Assembly: GCA_945870145.1 (NCBI GenBank)
Contig: CAMBQV010000005.1
Coordinates: 1-43,592, forward strand
Direction: 5' to 3'
Length of the DNA: 43,592 nucleotides
Source of the DNA: Akkermansia muciniphila
GTDB taxonomy: Bacteria > Verrucomicrobiota > Kiritimatiellia > RFP12 > UBA1067
Shown: piece by piece, positions 9,238 to 16,401 of the stretch
How positions within the stretch are numbered: the first letter of the stretch is position 1
Layout of the letters: every line of letters begins with the position of its first letter
The notes under the pieces: model-generated
Told to the model about the DNA's origin: nothing
Database searches by the model: none
The model's input: the letters and a program-made list of their open reading frames with translations, nothing else
Translations under genes and position numbers: made by a program

Positions 9238-10740
9238 TTACCACCGCAACAACTTAAAGAAGAGAAGTCCGACACTGAGGAAGAGTAGCGGAAGCCCTGC
9301 AACCGCCCATCCCATCAGCACATACCAATCACGACGCTCAAACCCAGTCACCATCATCGCGTCGCCCCCAAGGGAAGAGGCTGTGACCGCATCAATACCC
9401 GAGAGCCACGAAAGCACATTTAAGAAAAAGTCCCGATTAGCATTTGCACGATACCCTAATGTCCCGTTCATCACAAAATCCGTTTCACCTATCACACAGA
9501 TGCGCGTGGCGGTATAAGCCACATCCTTAGCCACAAAGGCTCCACGTTCTGACAGCGCAACAACCGTAACAGGCCCCTTCAGCTCTCCGCGCTGAGGATT
9601 AAATTGCCGTGGCAAGAGGTCAGGCTCCAACTCCCCCCAACCTTGTTCATCTGTCAGAGCCAGTGCCAGCACTTGGGGACGATCCCCTTCTTTGGAACTT
9701 GGATTCAGAACCAACTCTAAACAAGAAGGTCCACCAAAAACCACCGAGGCATTCCGAAATTCCAAAGTCGTCGGATGAGACGCAAACGTATTAATTAAAA
9801 CATCTTGGCCTGTCAATGTACGGGGACTTGACGCCACAAACGAGGTCACACGAATGCCCCACTCTTCCAAAAGCTGCTCTAAACCACTCTTCTGACGTGG
9901 TGAGGCCATGTAGAGCATTCGGCCACCACGCTGGAGATAGGCTGCAATCAACGAACGTTCTTCAGGCGCAAGCATACGCGAAGCACCCGCAATGACGAGA
10001 ACACGACAGTCATCTGGCAGGCTTGTCCTTCCTGCGAGCATCAGAGGCCTGACTTCATAACCATCACGTGTCATGAGTCGTGAAATATCGGAGAACCCAC
10101 GGATGGCGTCATAGTCATCATTGCGTCCCTCTCCATGTCCCTGTAACCAATAGATCAAGGGGCGCTCTTGGGGTTTGGCGAGCTTCGAGATAGTGGCCAC
10201 ACAAACCATCTCTCCCTGGAAGACACCCTCGGCACCTTGACGAGTCTCACGCGAGGGCGTCGGACTCTGCTTTTGAGCTTTGGTCAATGCCATCATCTCA
10301 TCGAGTGTCACCACCACACGCCGACGCTGGCGTTCAAACAAGAGTGCATTGACCGGAACACCATACGATGCGAGTTGCCCTGCTCGGACCAAATCCCAGC
10401 GTGGATCAACATATTCGATTTGGATGTTCACACCAGCAACATTCACGGAGGCCTGTTGAAGTCCCTTGAGCAACCGCGAGACCGGACGAAACATCTTGTG
10501 CTGGCGCTCCATGAAACAGGAGATCTTGACACTGCCTTGGCTCTCCATCAAAACTCTGCGCGTCCGCTCCGAGACCTTTCGCACGCCACTAATCGGGAGC
10601 TCCGTCGTAACATCCAGTTGCGCGAATAACACCAAGACTAAGATTGAAAAGACGACACTGAGCACGAGTGCTAGGAGCGAGGTCAGAATCAACTGACTCC
10701 GCGAGGCTTTTGCTAAACTCTTTTTTTTCTTTTCAGCCAT
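9238..10740 (-). CDS. GldG-like ABC transporter auxiliary protein
   Basis: About 500 residues with a lysine-rich cytoplasmic tip, a transmembrane segment near residues 16-40, a long extracytoplasmic domain and a second transmembrane segment at the C-terminus. The domain contains LIYWLQGHGE, the stretch LVIAGASRMLAPEE and DFVMNGTLGYRANANRDFFLN, which match the DUF4350/GldG-like (ABC_transp_aux) family. In gliding Bacteroidetes GldG works with GldA and GldF; homologues are widespread in non-gliding bacteria, where the substrate is unknown. ATG 10740 is preferred to GTG 10746 because AGGTG lies at a suitable distance. It sits between the permease gene and the DUF4340 gene, and the three appear co-transcribed. 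Confidence 0.83.
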   Translation of the reverse strand: MAEKKKKSLAKASRSQLILTSLLALVLSVVFSILVLVLFAQLDVTTELPISGVRKVSERTRRVLMESQGSVKISCFMERQHKMFRPVSRLLKGLQQASVNVAGVNIQIEYVDPRWDLVRAGQLASYGVPVNALLFERQRRRVVVTLDEMMALTKAQKQSPTPSRETRQGAEGVFQGEMVCVATISKLAKPQERPLIYWLQGHGEGRNDDYDAIRGFSDISRLMTRDGYEVRPLMLAGRTSLPDDCRVLVIAGASRMLAPEERSLIAAYLQRGGRMLYMASPRQKSGLEQLLEEWGIRVTSFVASSPRTLTGQDVLINTFASHPTTLEFRNASVVFGGPSCLELVLNPSSKEGDRPQVLALALTDEQGWGELEPDLLPRQFNPQRGELKGPVTVVALSERGAFVAKDVAYTATRICVIGETDFVMNGTLGYRANANRDFFLNVLSWLSGIDAVTASSLGGDAMMVTGFERRDWYVLMGWAVAGLPLLFLSVGLLFFKLLRW

Positions 10741-10767
10741 ATACACGCTTCACCTGAACACCCAGAT

Positions 10768-11511
10768 TTAAGAACGGAGCCTCAACAAGGCCAATGTTTT
10801 CGAACAAATAAATAGCGAAAGTCCTGTCATTACCAGATAAAAAGCGATTGCATAGGTCGAGACAAGCCCTGTTGAAAAGTCATATACATTCGTGATCAGG
10901 GGCATCCACGTTGCATTGAGTCGTAACTCGGGCAACCAGACCAAGATCACCGCATAGAAAGCAAGGGGTATCCCGCCACAAAGCAAGATCGAGACAACCG
11001 CCGCCATCGTCTGATTTCGAAAGAAGACAGAGACCATCGTGCCCACGGCGCACCACAACGAGCTCTGTAACAACAAGATGATTCCTGTCATGGCAAAGGC
11101 TGTAGGATGAAGCGCACTCTTCAACGATGGAGAGAGCCAAGGAACAATCACAAGGGGGAGGAGACTGCTAAGGCTGACCGCGAACACAGTCATTGTCAGC
11201 GCGGAAAGAAATTTTCCGAACACCAGTGTCCGCTCACGCATCGGAATCACGAGAAGCAGATCAATCATGCCTGTGGCACGCTCCTCGGCAAAAAGACGCA
11301 TCGTCAAAACTGAACAGAGAACAGGAATCCAGGGGGAGACAGAGACCCCCCATATCGTCTGAAGTTGCAACACCCCTCCATCGCTTTTCCGGAGGGACAT
11401 CACAAAGGTCCACCCGACCACGGCGAGAAACAAGGCAATCGGTAAGGTGCCAGTAAAGGAGCGCCGGAAGGTCCGGACTTCACGCAACCAGGTCACTTGG
11501 AGTGCACTCAT
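10768..11511 (-). CDS. ABC-2 type permease (GldF-like)
   Basis: The 247-residue integral membrane protein has about six hydrophobic segments and the ABC-2 permease block LRLFAEERATGMIDLLLVIPMRE split over two helices, in which EER.TG..LLL is the characteristic coupling segment. It fits GldF and other single-protein ABC exporters' permeases. The start codon overlaps the stop of the ATPase gene by 4 nt, so subunits are made in a coupled way. The following GldG-like and DUF4340 genes complete an ATPase-permease-auxiliary set. The transported substrate is unknown. Confidence 0.87.
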   Translation of the reverse strand: MSALQVTWLREVRTFRRSFTGTLPIALFLAVVGWTFVMSLRKSDGGVLQLQTIWGVSVSPWIPVLCSVLTMRLFAEERATGMIDLLLVIPMRERTLVFGKFLSALTMTVFAVSLSSLLPLVIVPWLSPSLKSALHPTAFAMTGIILLLQSSLWCAVGTMVSVFFRNQTMAAVVSILLCGGIPLAFYAVILVWLPELRLNATWMPLITNVYDFSTGLVSTYAIAFYLVMTGLSLFICSKTLALLRLRS

Positions 11512-12233
11512 AGTTGATGCCCCTCCTCTCGTCCATGTATCATCTGTTGCTCAATCTTGTGCTGTAGCAGATCCTTTTCATAGTCATTCACGCGATAGCT
11601 TCCCACAAGGCGTCCACGATGCAGTACGAGAAAACGGGTACACCATTCTAAAAGAAAAGAAATCTCATGACCTGCCAAGATAATGGCCGATCGCCCGGAG
11701 ACAGAGGTCAGCACCTCAGCTGTCTGTTTCCGCTGCGGCAGATCGAGGCCAGCCAAGGGATCATCCAATAACAAAACCGGTGGATGCGCGGTCAACGCCT
11801 CTGCCATGCCTACGCGCTTGCGAAAACCAAAGGACAAGAGACGGATCATTGTTTTGCGATGGTCATCCAGCCTACACTGGGTGATCACCTCATCCAGTCG
11901 GCGACGAACTCGAAATTGGCGTTCCCCCTTCAGCCTCAACCGATAGGTCAAATACTCTTCAACCGTCATCTCATCATACAGAGGACACCGCTCAGAGAGA
12001 TAGCCAATCTTTGCCCGATACGCGATCGGCCGTGTCAATGAATCAACGCCATCAATCAAGGTGTTTCCAGAATCTTGCATCAGCAGACAAGCCAAGAGAC
12101 GCAGAAGAGTTGTTTTTCCTGCGCCATTCGCTCCGACAACGGCAAGAATCTCCCCTGGGGCTGCATCAAAGGTGATGTTTCCAAGCGTCTCCTGCGTATT
12201 GTAGGAGAAGGTTATGTTTTTGACTTCAAGCAT
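11508..12233 (-). CDS. ABC transporter ATP-binding protein (GldA-like)
   Basis: A 241-residue ABC ATPase with Walker A GANGAGKTT (residues 34-42), a Q-loop replaced by the stretch KIGYLSERCPLY, a signature written LSFGFRKRV instead of LSGGQ, and Walker B VLLLDDPLAGLD. The residue normally used as catalytic glutamate (LLLDE) is aspartate here, and the canonical Q-loop glutamine is not obvious. These departures may mean slow hydrolysis but are not proof of inactivity. The H-loop is visible as AGHEI. It overlaps the phosphohexomutase gene upstream by 8 nt and the permease gene downstream by 4 nt, so all belong to one transcription unit. Confidence 0.9.
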   Translation of the reverse strand: MLEVKNITFSYNTQETLGNITFDAAPGEILAVVGANGAGKTTLLRLLACLLMQDSGNTLIDGVDSLTRPIAYRAKIGYLSERCPLYDEMTVEEYLTYRLRLKGERQFRVRRRLDEVITQCRLDDHRKTMIRLLSFGFRKRVGMAEALTAHPPVLLLDDPLAGLDLPQRKQTAEVLTSVSGRSAIILAGHEISFLLEWCTRFLVLHRGRLVGSYRVNDYEKDLLQHKIEQQMIHGREEGHQL

Positions 12234-13584
12234 GGTGCGTCACAAAAAAAGGTTCTAACGTCTGTCGTAAAAGTGTCAGTCGCGCCTGCAGCATCTCTTG
12301 ATCACGTGCCTCAACAATCAAACGCAAATACGGTTCGGTATTCGACTTTCGCACATTGACCCACCACTCTGGATACTCGATGCGAATTCCATCGAAATCG
12401 TAGCGGGCCGAGGGGGCCCCAAAAACCGAAAGCGCATGGGAAACCGCCTCGATCGCCTGCTCCTTCCGCTCGATCGTAAAGTTAATCTCGCCCGAGTTTG
12501 CATAGCACTGAAGCGGGGCAACCAGCTGGCTAAACGTCATACCGTGCCTCTTGGCCTCCGCGACCGCACCCAAGATCAACAGGGCAGCAAACTCCCCAGA
12601 GTCACAACAGAAGAAATCCCTAAAATAATAGTGGCCTGCCAGCTCGCCTGCCAGAACCGCCCCCGTCTCTCTTAGGCGCTTCTTTGCAAAGGCATGTCCT
12701 ACTTTGCCCATTTCGGTCTTTGCTCCATACCTCCAGAGGGCTTCGATTACCCCGCGCGAGGTCCGAATATCATGAATGACCAGCGAGCCCTTCGGTTCCT
12801 TCGGCAAGAGTTGCTGCGCCAAAACGCCAATCAGATAGTCCGGCTGGATAAAGGCACCCTTCTCATCAACGAACATGACGCGATCCGCATCGCCATCAAA
12901 GATGACGCCCACGTCCAACTGCTCTTCTCGTACCACTTGCATGAGTTGTGCACAGTTCTCGACCTCTAAAGGGTTTGGGGCATGGTGCGGAAACCGTCCA
13001 TCAGGCACCTCATTTAAGTAGATCGGCCCCTCCCCCAGGATATCTCGGATAATCAGACCCGCCACGCCATCTGAGCAATCCACCGCAAACCGAATCGTCG
13101 AGAGGTCTGGCTTACGCGCGCGAAGCCAAGCCACAAACTCCTCCCGGTAGTTGACCGTACTGCAAGAGCCCCAAGGCTGGACAGGAGGCAATGCGCCACT
13201 CCTCACCTGCGCCTCCAACTCGGCAAGGCCTGATTCATAACCGACCGGTACGGCCTTCGCCCGCGAGACCTTCATCCCGTTATGGGAGGCTGGATTATGA
13301 GAGGCCGTGATTTGAACCGAGGCTTCATAACCCTTCTGGGCAGTGAAAAAATAGACCATCGGCGTTGTCGCCAGCCCCATATCCTCCACAGAGCATCCTG
13401 ACTCAACAAGGCCACGACACAAAGCATCCCGAAATGCCTCAGACGTCAAGCGCGCATCGCGTCCGACAAGGATACGTCGAGCTTTCAGAACCACTGGCAA
13501 CCAGCGACCAATGCGATACACAAGGTCGAGGTCGAAATCAACCCCGAACTCTCCTCGCATATCATAGGCCTTGAAAAATGACAT
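12226..13584 (-). CDS. Phosphomannomutase/phosphoglucomutase
   Basis: This 452-residue alpha-D-phosphohexomutase interconverts hexose-6-phosphate and hexose-1-phosphate, feeding nucleotide-sugar synthesis. All four family landmarks are present: the phosphoserine loop TASHNP (Ser95), the Mg-binding loop DGDADR (residues 230-235), the sugar-specificity loop GELAGH (313-318) and the phosphate-binding RKSNTEP near the C-terminus. The E-x-A/S variant of the specificity loop and the DFFCCDSGE block resemble the ManB/AlgC group. The gene is complete. It overlaps the GldA-like ATPase gene by 8 nt and lies 5 bp after a coiled-coil membrane protein. It could supply mannose-1-P or glucose-1-P to the envelope genes; the substrate cannot be settled by eye. 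Confidence 0.92.
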   Translation of the reverse strand: MSFFKAYDMRGEFGVDFDLDLVYRIGRWLPVVLKARRILVGRDARLTSEAFRDALCRGLVESGCSVEDMGLATTPMVYFFTAQKGYEASVQITASHNPASHNGMKVSRAKAVPVGYESGLAELEAQVRSGALPPVQPWGSCSTVNYREEFVAWLRARKPDLSTIRFAVDCSDGVAGLIIRDILGEGPIYLNEVPDGRFPHHAPNPLEVENCAQLMQVVREEQLDVGVIFDGDADRVMFVDEKGAFIQPDYLIGVLAQQLLPKEPKGSLVIHDIRTSRGVIEALWRYGAKTEMGKVGHAFAKKRLRETGAVLAGELAGHYYFRDFFCCDSGEFAALLILGAVAEAKRHGMTFSQLVAPLQCYANSGEINFTIERKEQAIEAVSHALSVFGAPSARYDFDGIRIEYPEWWVNVRKSNTEPYLRLIVEARDQEMLQARLTLLRQTLEPFFVTHHA

Positions 13585-13589
13585 ATCGC

Positions 13590-14066
13590 TTATTGCACCA
13601 CAATCAATGAAACACCTGCGTCGCCCTTGCCCCTGATCGTCCGGACACGCATCGGGCGCGACTGGAACACGGAGGGAAACTCTATTGCAGCAGCCACCGC
13701 ATTGGTTGTGGCTGGTTTGACGGGAGACTCCACCACCTGTTCTGTTTCGACAACATTCAAAGCTTGAAGAGCCTCCTTCAGTCGGGCTGCCCCGCGCCGG
13801 TCATGCTGAAGAGACATTGAAACCGCACCAAGAATGCCACCGACCAGCAGACAGATAATCGAAGAGAGCGCCACCGTCGACAAACGGACTGAGACCTGTC
13901 CATCACGGGTCACCTGAACTTTGGTAGCATCATTCATGCGCTCACGCGCCGCCTCGAGTCGTTCGCGTTCGAGTGCGAGGCGTTCCTGCTCAAGCTTCAA
14001 CTTCTCCTGCGTCAGTTTAAGCTCAATCTGCGAAAAATTCGATTCCATCTGTTGATCATTCATCAT
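13590..14066 (-). CDS. Small coiled-coil protein with one transmembrane segment
   Basis: I do not recognise a family for this 158-residue protein. Residues 12-48 form a highly charged heptad-like stretch rich in Glu, Leu, Arg and Gln (KLKLEQERLALERERLEAA), which predicts a coiled coil. Residues about 64-86 are a single transmembrane segment containing GGILGA. The tail is polar with Ala/Thr/Val-rich low complexity and ends in LIVVQ. The start ATGATG has AAGG about 9 nt upstream. It follows rdgB by 15 bp and precedes the phosphohexomutase by 5 bp, so it is probably in the same operon. A scaffold or oligomerisation role is possible but not supported further. Confidence 0.7.
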   Translation of the reverse strand: MMNDQQMESNFSQIELKLTQEKLKLEQERLALERERLEAARERMNDATKVQVTRDGQVSVRLSTVALSSIICLLVGGILGAVSMSLQHDRRGAARLKEALQALNVVETEQVVESPVKPATTNAVAAAIEFPSVFQSRPMRVRTIRGKGDAGVSLIVVQ

Positions 14067-14081
14067 AACACATTGCCTTAT

Positions 14082-14687
14082 TTAAATTGGACTTTCAGTA
14101 ATAAAAAGCGATCTCCATTCGACAGCTGCTCTCCGCAAGGCGTTACCCCGGTGCGAGAGGCTGTTTTTGGTAGTAGCGTCCAATTCGGCAAAAGTCTGCG
14201 AGAAACCATTGGGCACAAAGAGCGGATCATACCCGAAACCATTGCTCCCACGTGCCAACTCTGTAATGGTTCCTTCGCACCGGCCGTCCACGATCCACTC
14301 GCGTCCGTCTGGTGCCCACAGGGCGATTACACAGCGAAACCGCGCCCGGCGATCCGTCACGCCTTGAAGCTCCCGCAACAACTTGGCGTTATTCGCGGGA
14401 TAACTGCATGGCTCTCCGGCATACCTTGCCGAGTAAACGCCCGGCGCATTATTTAGCGCTTCCACTTCCAGCCCGGAATCATCTGCCAGCGTCCAAAGTC
14501 CTGAAGCGCACCCCAATTCACGCGCCTTTTTCAAAGCATTGCCTTCAAAGGTCTCTGCGTCCTCGACCACATCCGCTGGAAGGCCTTCAATCTCATCTGC
14601 CGACAACAGCGTCAAACCAGGCAGAGAAAAGATCTGCCGGATCTCATCGAGCTTATGTCGGTTTCGTGTTGCTACCAATAAATTCAT
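14082..14687 (-). CDS. rdgB: XTP/dITP diphosphatase (RdgB/HAM1)
   Basis: The 201-residue protein has the full HAM1 pattern: ATRNRHKLDEI at the N-terminus (substrate binding), ETFEGNALKKA, the metal and catalytic block LADDSGLEVEAL (about residues 67-78), GVYSARYAG, GSNGFGYDPLF and the closing SHRGNALR. The enzyme hydrolyses non-canonical purine triphosphates (XTP, dITP, ITP) to monophosphates and so keeps them out of nucleic acids. The length is typical and all key residues look intact. It is the first gene of the minus-strand run that continues through the coiled-coil protein and the phosphohexomutase into the Gld-like genes. Confidence 0.95.
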   Translation of the reverse strand: MNLLVATRNRHKLDEIRQIFSLPGLTLLSADEIEGLPADVVEDAETFEGNALKKARELGCASGLWTLADDSGLEVEALNNAPGVYSARYAGEPCSYPANNAKLLRELQGVTDRRARFRCVIALWAPDGREWIVDGRCEGTITELARGSNGFGYDPLFVPNGFSQTFAELDATTKNSLSHRGNALRRAAVEWRSLFITESPI

Positions 14688-14740
14688 GCTGACTCAGTCC
14701 ACACGTTCATGCCTCTCGCACTTGCAAGAGGTGTACTAAA

Positions 14741-14765
14741 ATTGTGGCTTAAATAATACCACAAT
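14741..14765 (-). terminator. Possible weak intrinsic terminator after the DUF2271-type gene
   Basis: Read on the minus strand, ATTGTGG and CCACAAT form a 7-bp stem around an 11-nt loop, followed by a short TTTTAG tract. The stem is weak and the T run short. It could end the DUF2271 transcript before rdgB, or be a chance structure. Confidence 0.3.
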
Positions 14766-14928
14766 CCCCTGCCTGCTTCCATCCCCAATTTTGCTTTTTG
14801 GCTTTCTCCGATACCAGAGCCTAAAATATGTGTAGACTTTTTCTTTCCCTAAAAAAATAACGCAAAAACTAGGTTTTGCTTAAACATACAGCATTGAATA
14901 TCGAATGGGCAACAGCGACCACATTGGA

Positions 14929-14944
14929 CGTTGAATGTTCAACG
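14929..14944. repeat. Short palindrome within TTGGA/TTGAA-type repeat sequence
   Basis: CGTTGAA and TTCAACG flank a two-base TG spacer, giving a 16-bp inverted repeat. The surrounding text (TTGGACGTTGAATGTTC, and TTGAATATCGAATG at 14894-14907) has the look of dispersed low-complexity intergenic repeats. A related string, CCATTGGATATTGGATATTC, occurs at 16313-16332. Copy number in the genome is not visible from here. Confidence 0.35.
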
Positions 14945-15001
14945 CTAGATGGTTTCCTCAACCTCATCGATTGGCTTATACGTCTTTAGTAACTGAAAAG
15001 A

Positions 15002-15541
15002 TTAGGGTGTTTTTTTGACTGGCACCTCTTTTTTCAAGGGCACATAGTCGAGTGACATATTTTTGAAACAGGTGAGATCCTTCGGCTTAAGAGAGGCTGC
15101 CTTGGATCCCACGGTGAACTCAATATGATCCTTCGGGGTCGCGGGTCCAGGACCGTTGGCCTCTGTGAATTCAACCCTGATACGATATTTTCCATCAGCG
15201 ACAGCCTTGCCTTGAGCATCTTTACAATCCCAAAAAACTTTGACCGCCTGATGCGTCTTCAACGTCGCGCTTGTGACTGCATCAACCTTGCTATCAGCAG
15301 AGGCCGAGATCCACTGGACAAGATGTTTTTTTCGTTTATTTCCATCCATCCGCAAGGTTTTTACCAAGGCGTCTTTCTCGTCCGTAACCCAAATAGCGAG
15401 CACATGACTAGGGCTGTATTTCCCCTTCGAAGGCGCTGTCGTCACTGAGAACGTCACACCAGGGGCATTGGTAACGACACTGCCAGTGGCTCCCCACGTA
15501 AAAAGAAGAACCTGTGCGACGACGAGTAGCAAATTTTTCAT
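15002..15541 (-). CDS. Periplasmic DUF2271-type protein
   Basis: The 179-residue protein has an N-terminal signal peptide (hydrophobic residues 3-17, then Ala/Gly/Ser). The mature part contains KYSPSHVLAIWVTD, DAVTSATLKTH (residues 87-97) and WDCKDAQGKAVADGKYRIRVE, matching the DUF2271 family of small exported proteins with a FlgD-like beta-sandwich. Published gene-neighbourhood work links DUF2271 to flavin-based extracytoplasmic redox systems; no ApbE or PepSY partner is in this window. DAVTSAT resembles, but does not match, the flavinylation motif D-x-x-S/T-G-A-T because serine replaces glycine. The start has AAGGAAA upstream at good spacing. It follows the nitroreductase gene by 82 bp. Confidence 0.75.
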   Translation of the reverse strand: MKNLLLVVAQVLLFTWGATGSVVTNAPGVTFSVTTAPSKGKYSPSHVLAIWVTDEKDALVKTLRMDGNKRKKHLVQWISASADSKVDAVTSATLKTHQAVKVFWDCKDAQGKAVADGKYRIRVEFTEANGPGPATPKDHIEFTVGSKAASLKPKDLTCFKNMSLDYVPLKKEVPVKKTP

Positions 15542-15566
15542 TTTAGCGATTTCCTTTTCTTATTAA

Positions 15567-15598
15567 CCACCCCTCTGCGTCCACGGGGTGGGCGCAGA
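15567..15598 (-). terminator. GC-rich hairpin between nitroreductase and DUF2271-type genes
   Basis: CCACCCC (15567-15573) pairs with GGGGTGG (15585-15591). An alternative stem pairs TCTGCG (15574-15579) with CGCAGA (15593-15598). The two stems are mutually exclusive. On the minus strand the hairpin follows the nitroreductase stop, but the bases after it (TTAATAAG) are not a T run. It could be a rho-independent pause, an mRNA end stabiliser or an attenuation-like switch. Confidence 0.35.
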
Positions 15599-15623
15599 AA
15601 GGTTATCTTCCTCAACTCTACCA

Positions 15624-16226
15624 TCAGAACCGATCGGTGAGCACGACTTCGCGCATCGGGAGCTGACCAGGACGCGGCCATGCTACCTGCGTAGGTTTAC
15701 CGACCACCACGAACATGGCCACCGCATGATCTACCGGCAGATTAATTATCTTGCCGACGGCATCATAGTCAAAGCCGTCCATCGGGCAGGACTCATACCC
15801 CATCTCCTGGGCGGCCAGCATCAGCGTCTGGGCGGCAATTCCGCAGGAACGCATGCCTTCATCGCGCTGTACCTGCTCGCGTCCCCGGTAATACTTATCA
15901 ATTGCTGGGACCAGATAGTCCTTCACCGGCTGAGGCGCGTCGGCCCAGTAGCGTGCGGGATTTTTCTCCCAGGCTTTCAGGTCTGCACAGAGAACGATCA
16001 AGAGTGATGCGTCAGTCACCTGCGCCTGATCCCATGCCACTGCACGTATCTGTTTCCGCACTGCAGGGTCACGAACAACTACGAAGCGCCAGTTCTGGAT
16101 ATTAAAAGCCGTCGGAGCCAGAAGCGCCAAGCTCATCAACTTTTCGATCTCAGCCTCGGTCATACGATGATTCGGATCATAATGTTTTACTGCCCGCCGC
16201 GTCTCAATAGCTTTTGTCACGTTCAT
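15624..16226 (-). CDS. Nitroreductase-family flavoprotein
   Basis: The 200-residue product has the nitroreductase fold signatures. These are RRAVKHYDP near the N-terminus (FMN phosphate contacts), LAPTAFNIQNWRFVVVRD (about residues 36-53) and, later, GIAAQTLMLAAQEMGYESCP, the helix that carries the second FMN contact region. Such enzymes bind FMN as dimers and reduce nitro compounds, quinones or similar acceptors with NAD(P)H; the physiological substrate is unknown. The frame extends to 16316, but ATG 16226 has AAGGAG six bases upstream and gives a normal family start. A strong predicted promoter lies at 16256-16284. The gene is divergent from nifS. Confidence 0.9.
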   Translation of the reverse strand: MNVTKAIETRRAVKHYDPNHRMTEAEIEKLMSLALLAPTAFNIQNWRFVVVRDPAVRKQIRAVAWDQAQVTDASLLIVLCADLKAWEKNPARYWADAPQPVKDYLVPAIDKYYRGREQVQRDEGMRSCGIAAQTLMLAAQEMGYESCPMDGFDYDAVGKIINLPVDHAVAMFVVVGKPTQVAWPRPGQLPMREVVLTDRF

Positions 16227-16255
16227 AGTCATCTCCTTACCTAATAGTTGCCTTA

Positions 16256-16284
16256 ATAATACCCTTTGGACAGAAACTGGACAA
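16256..16284 (-). promoter_or_regulatory. Sigma70-type promoter for the nitroreductase gene
   Basis: On the minus strand TTGTCC (16284-16279) and TATTAT (16261-16256) are separated by exactly 17 bp. The leader to ATG 16226 is about 22 nt and contains AAGGAG. This is a sequence prediction. Confidence 0.55.
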
Positions 16285-16371
16285 GGGTAATTTTGTTGAC
16301 TGGCTGCCACTCCCATTGGATATTGGATATTCGCAATCCCTTTTTCCGTGCTTCCTTCCCGCCCCTTCTTA

Positions 16372-16380
16372 TGCTATATT
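16372..16380 (+). promoter_or_regulatory. Extended -10 promoter element upstream of nifS-like gene
   Basis: TGCTATATT contains the TGn extension and a -10 hexamer matching five of six positions. No good -35 box lies 17 bp upstream (TTCCTT). The implied transcript would begin about 15 nt before ATG 16402. Confidence 0.35.
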
Positions 16381-16401
16381 TTTAACAATTTAGGAAACGG
16401 T

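Larger units (their letters stand above)
14688..15001. other. Intergenic region between rdgB and the DUF2271-type gene
   Basis: No gene of convincing length lies in these 314 bases. They are more A+T-rich than the flanks. They hold the terminator-like inverted repeat at 14741-14765, a weaker hairpin at 14712-14731 (CCTCT/AGAGG stem) in the rdgB leader, and a short palindrome at 14929-14944. No tRNA or riboswitch structure was seen. Confidence 0.6.
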
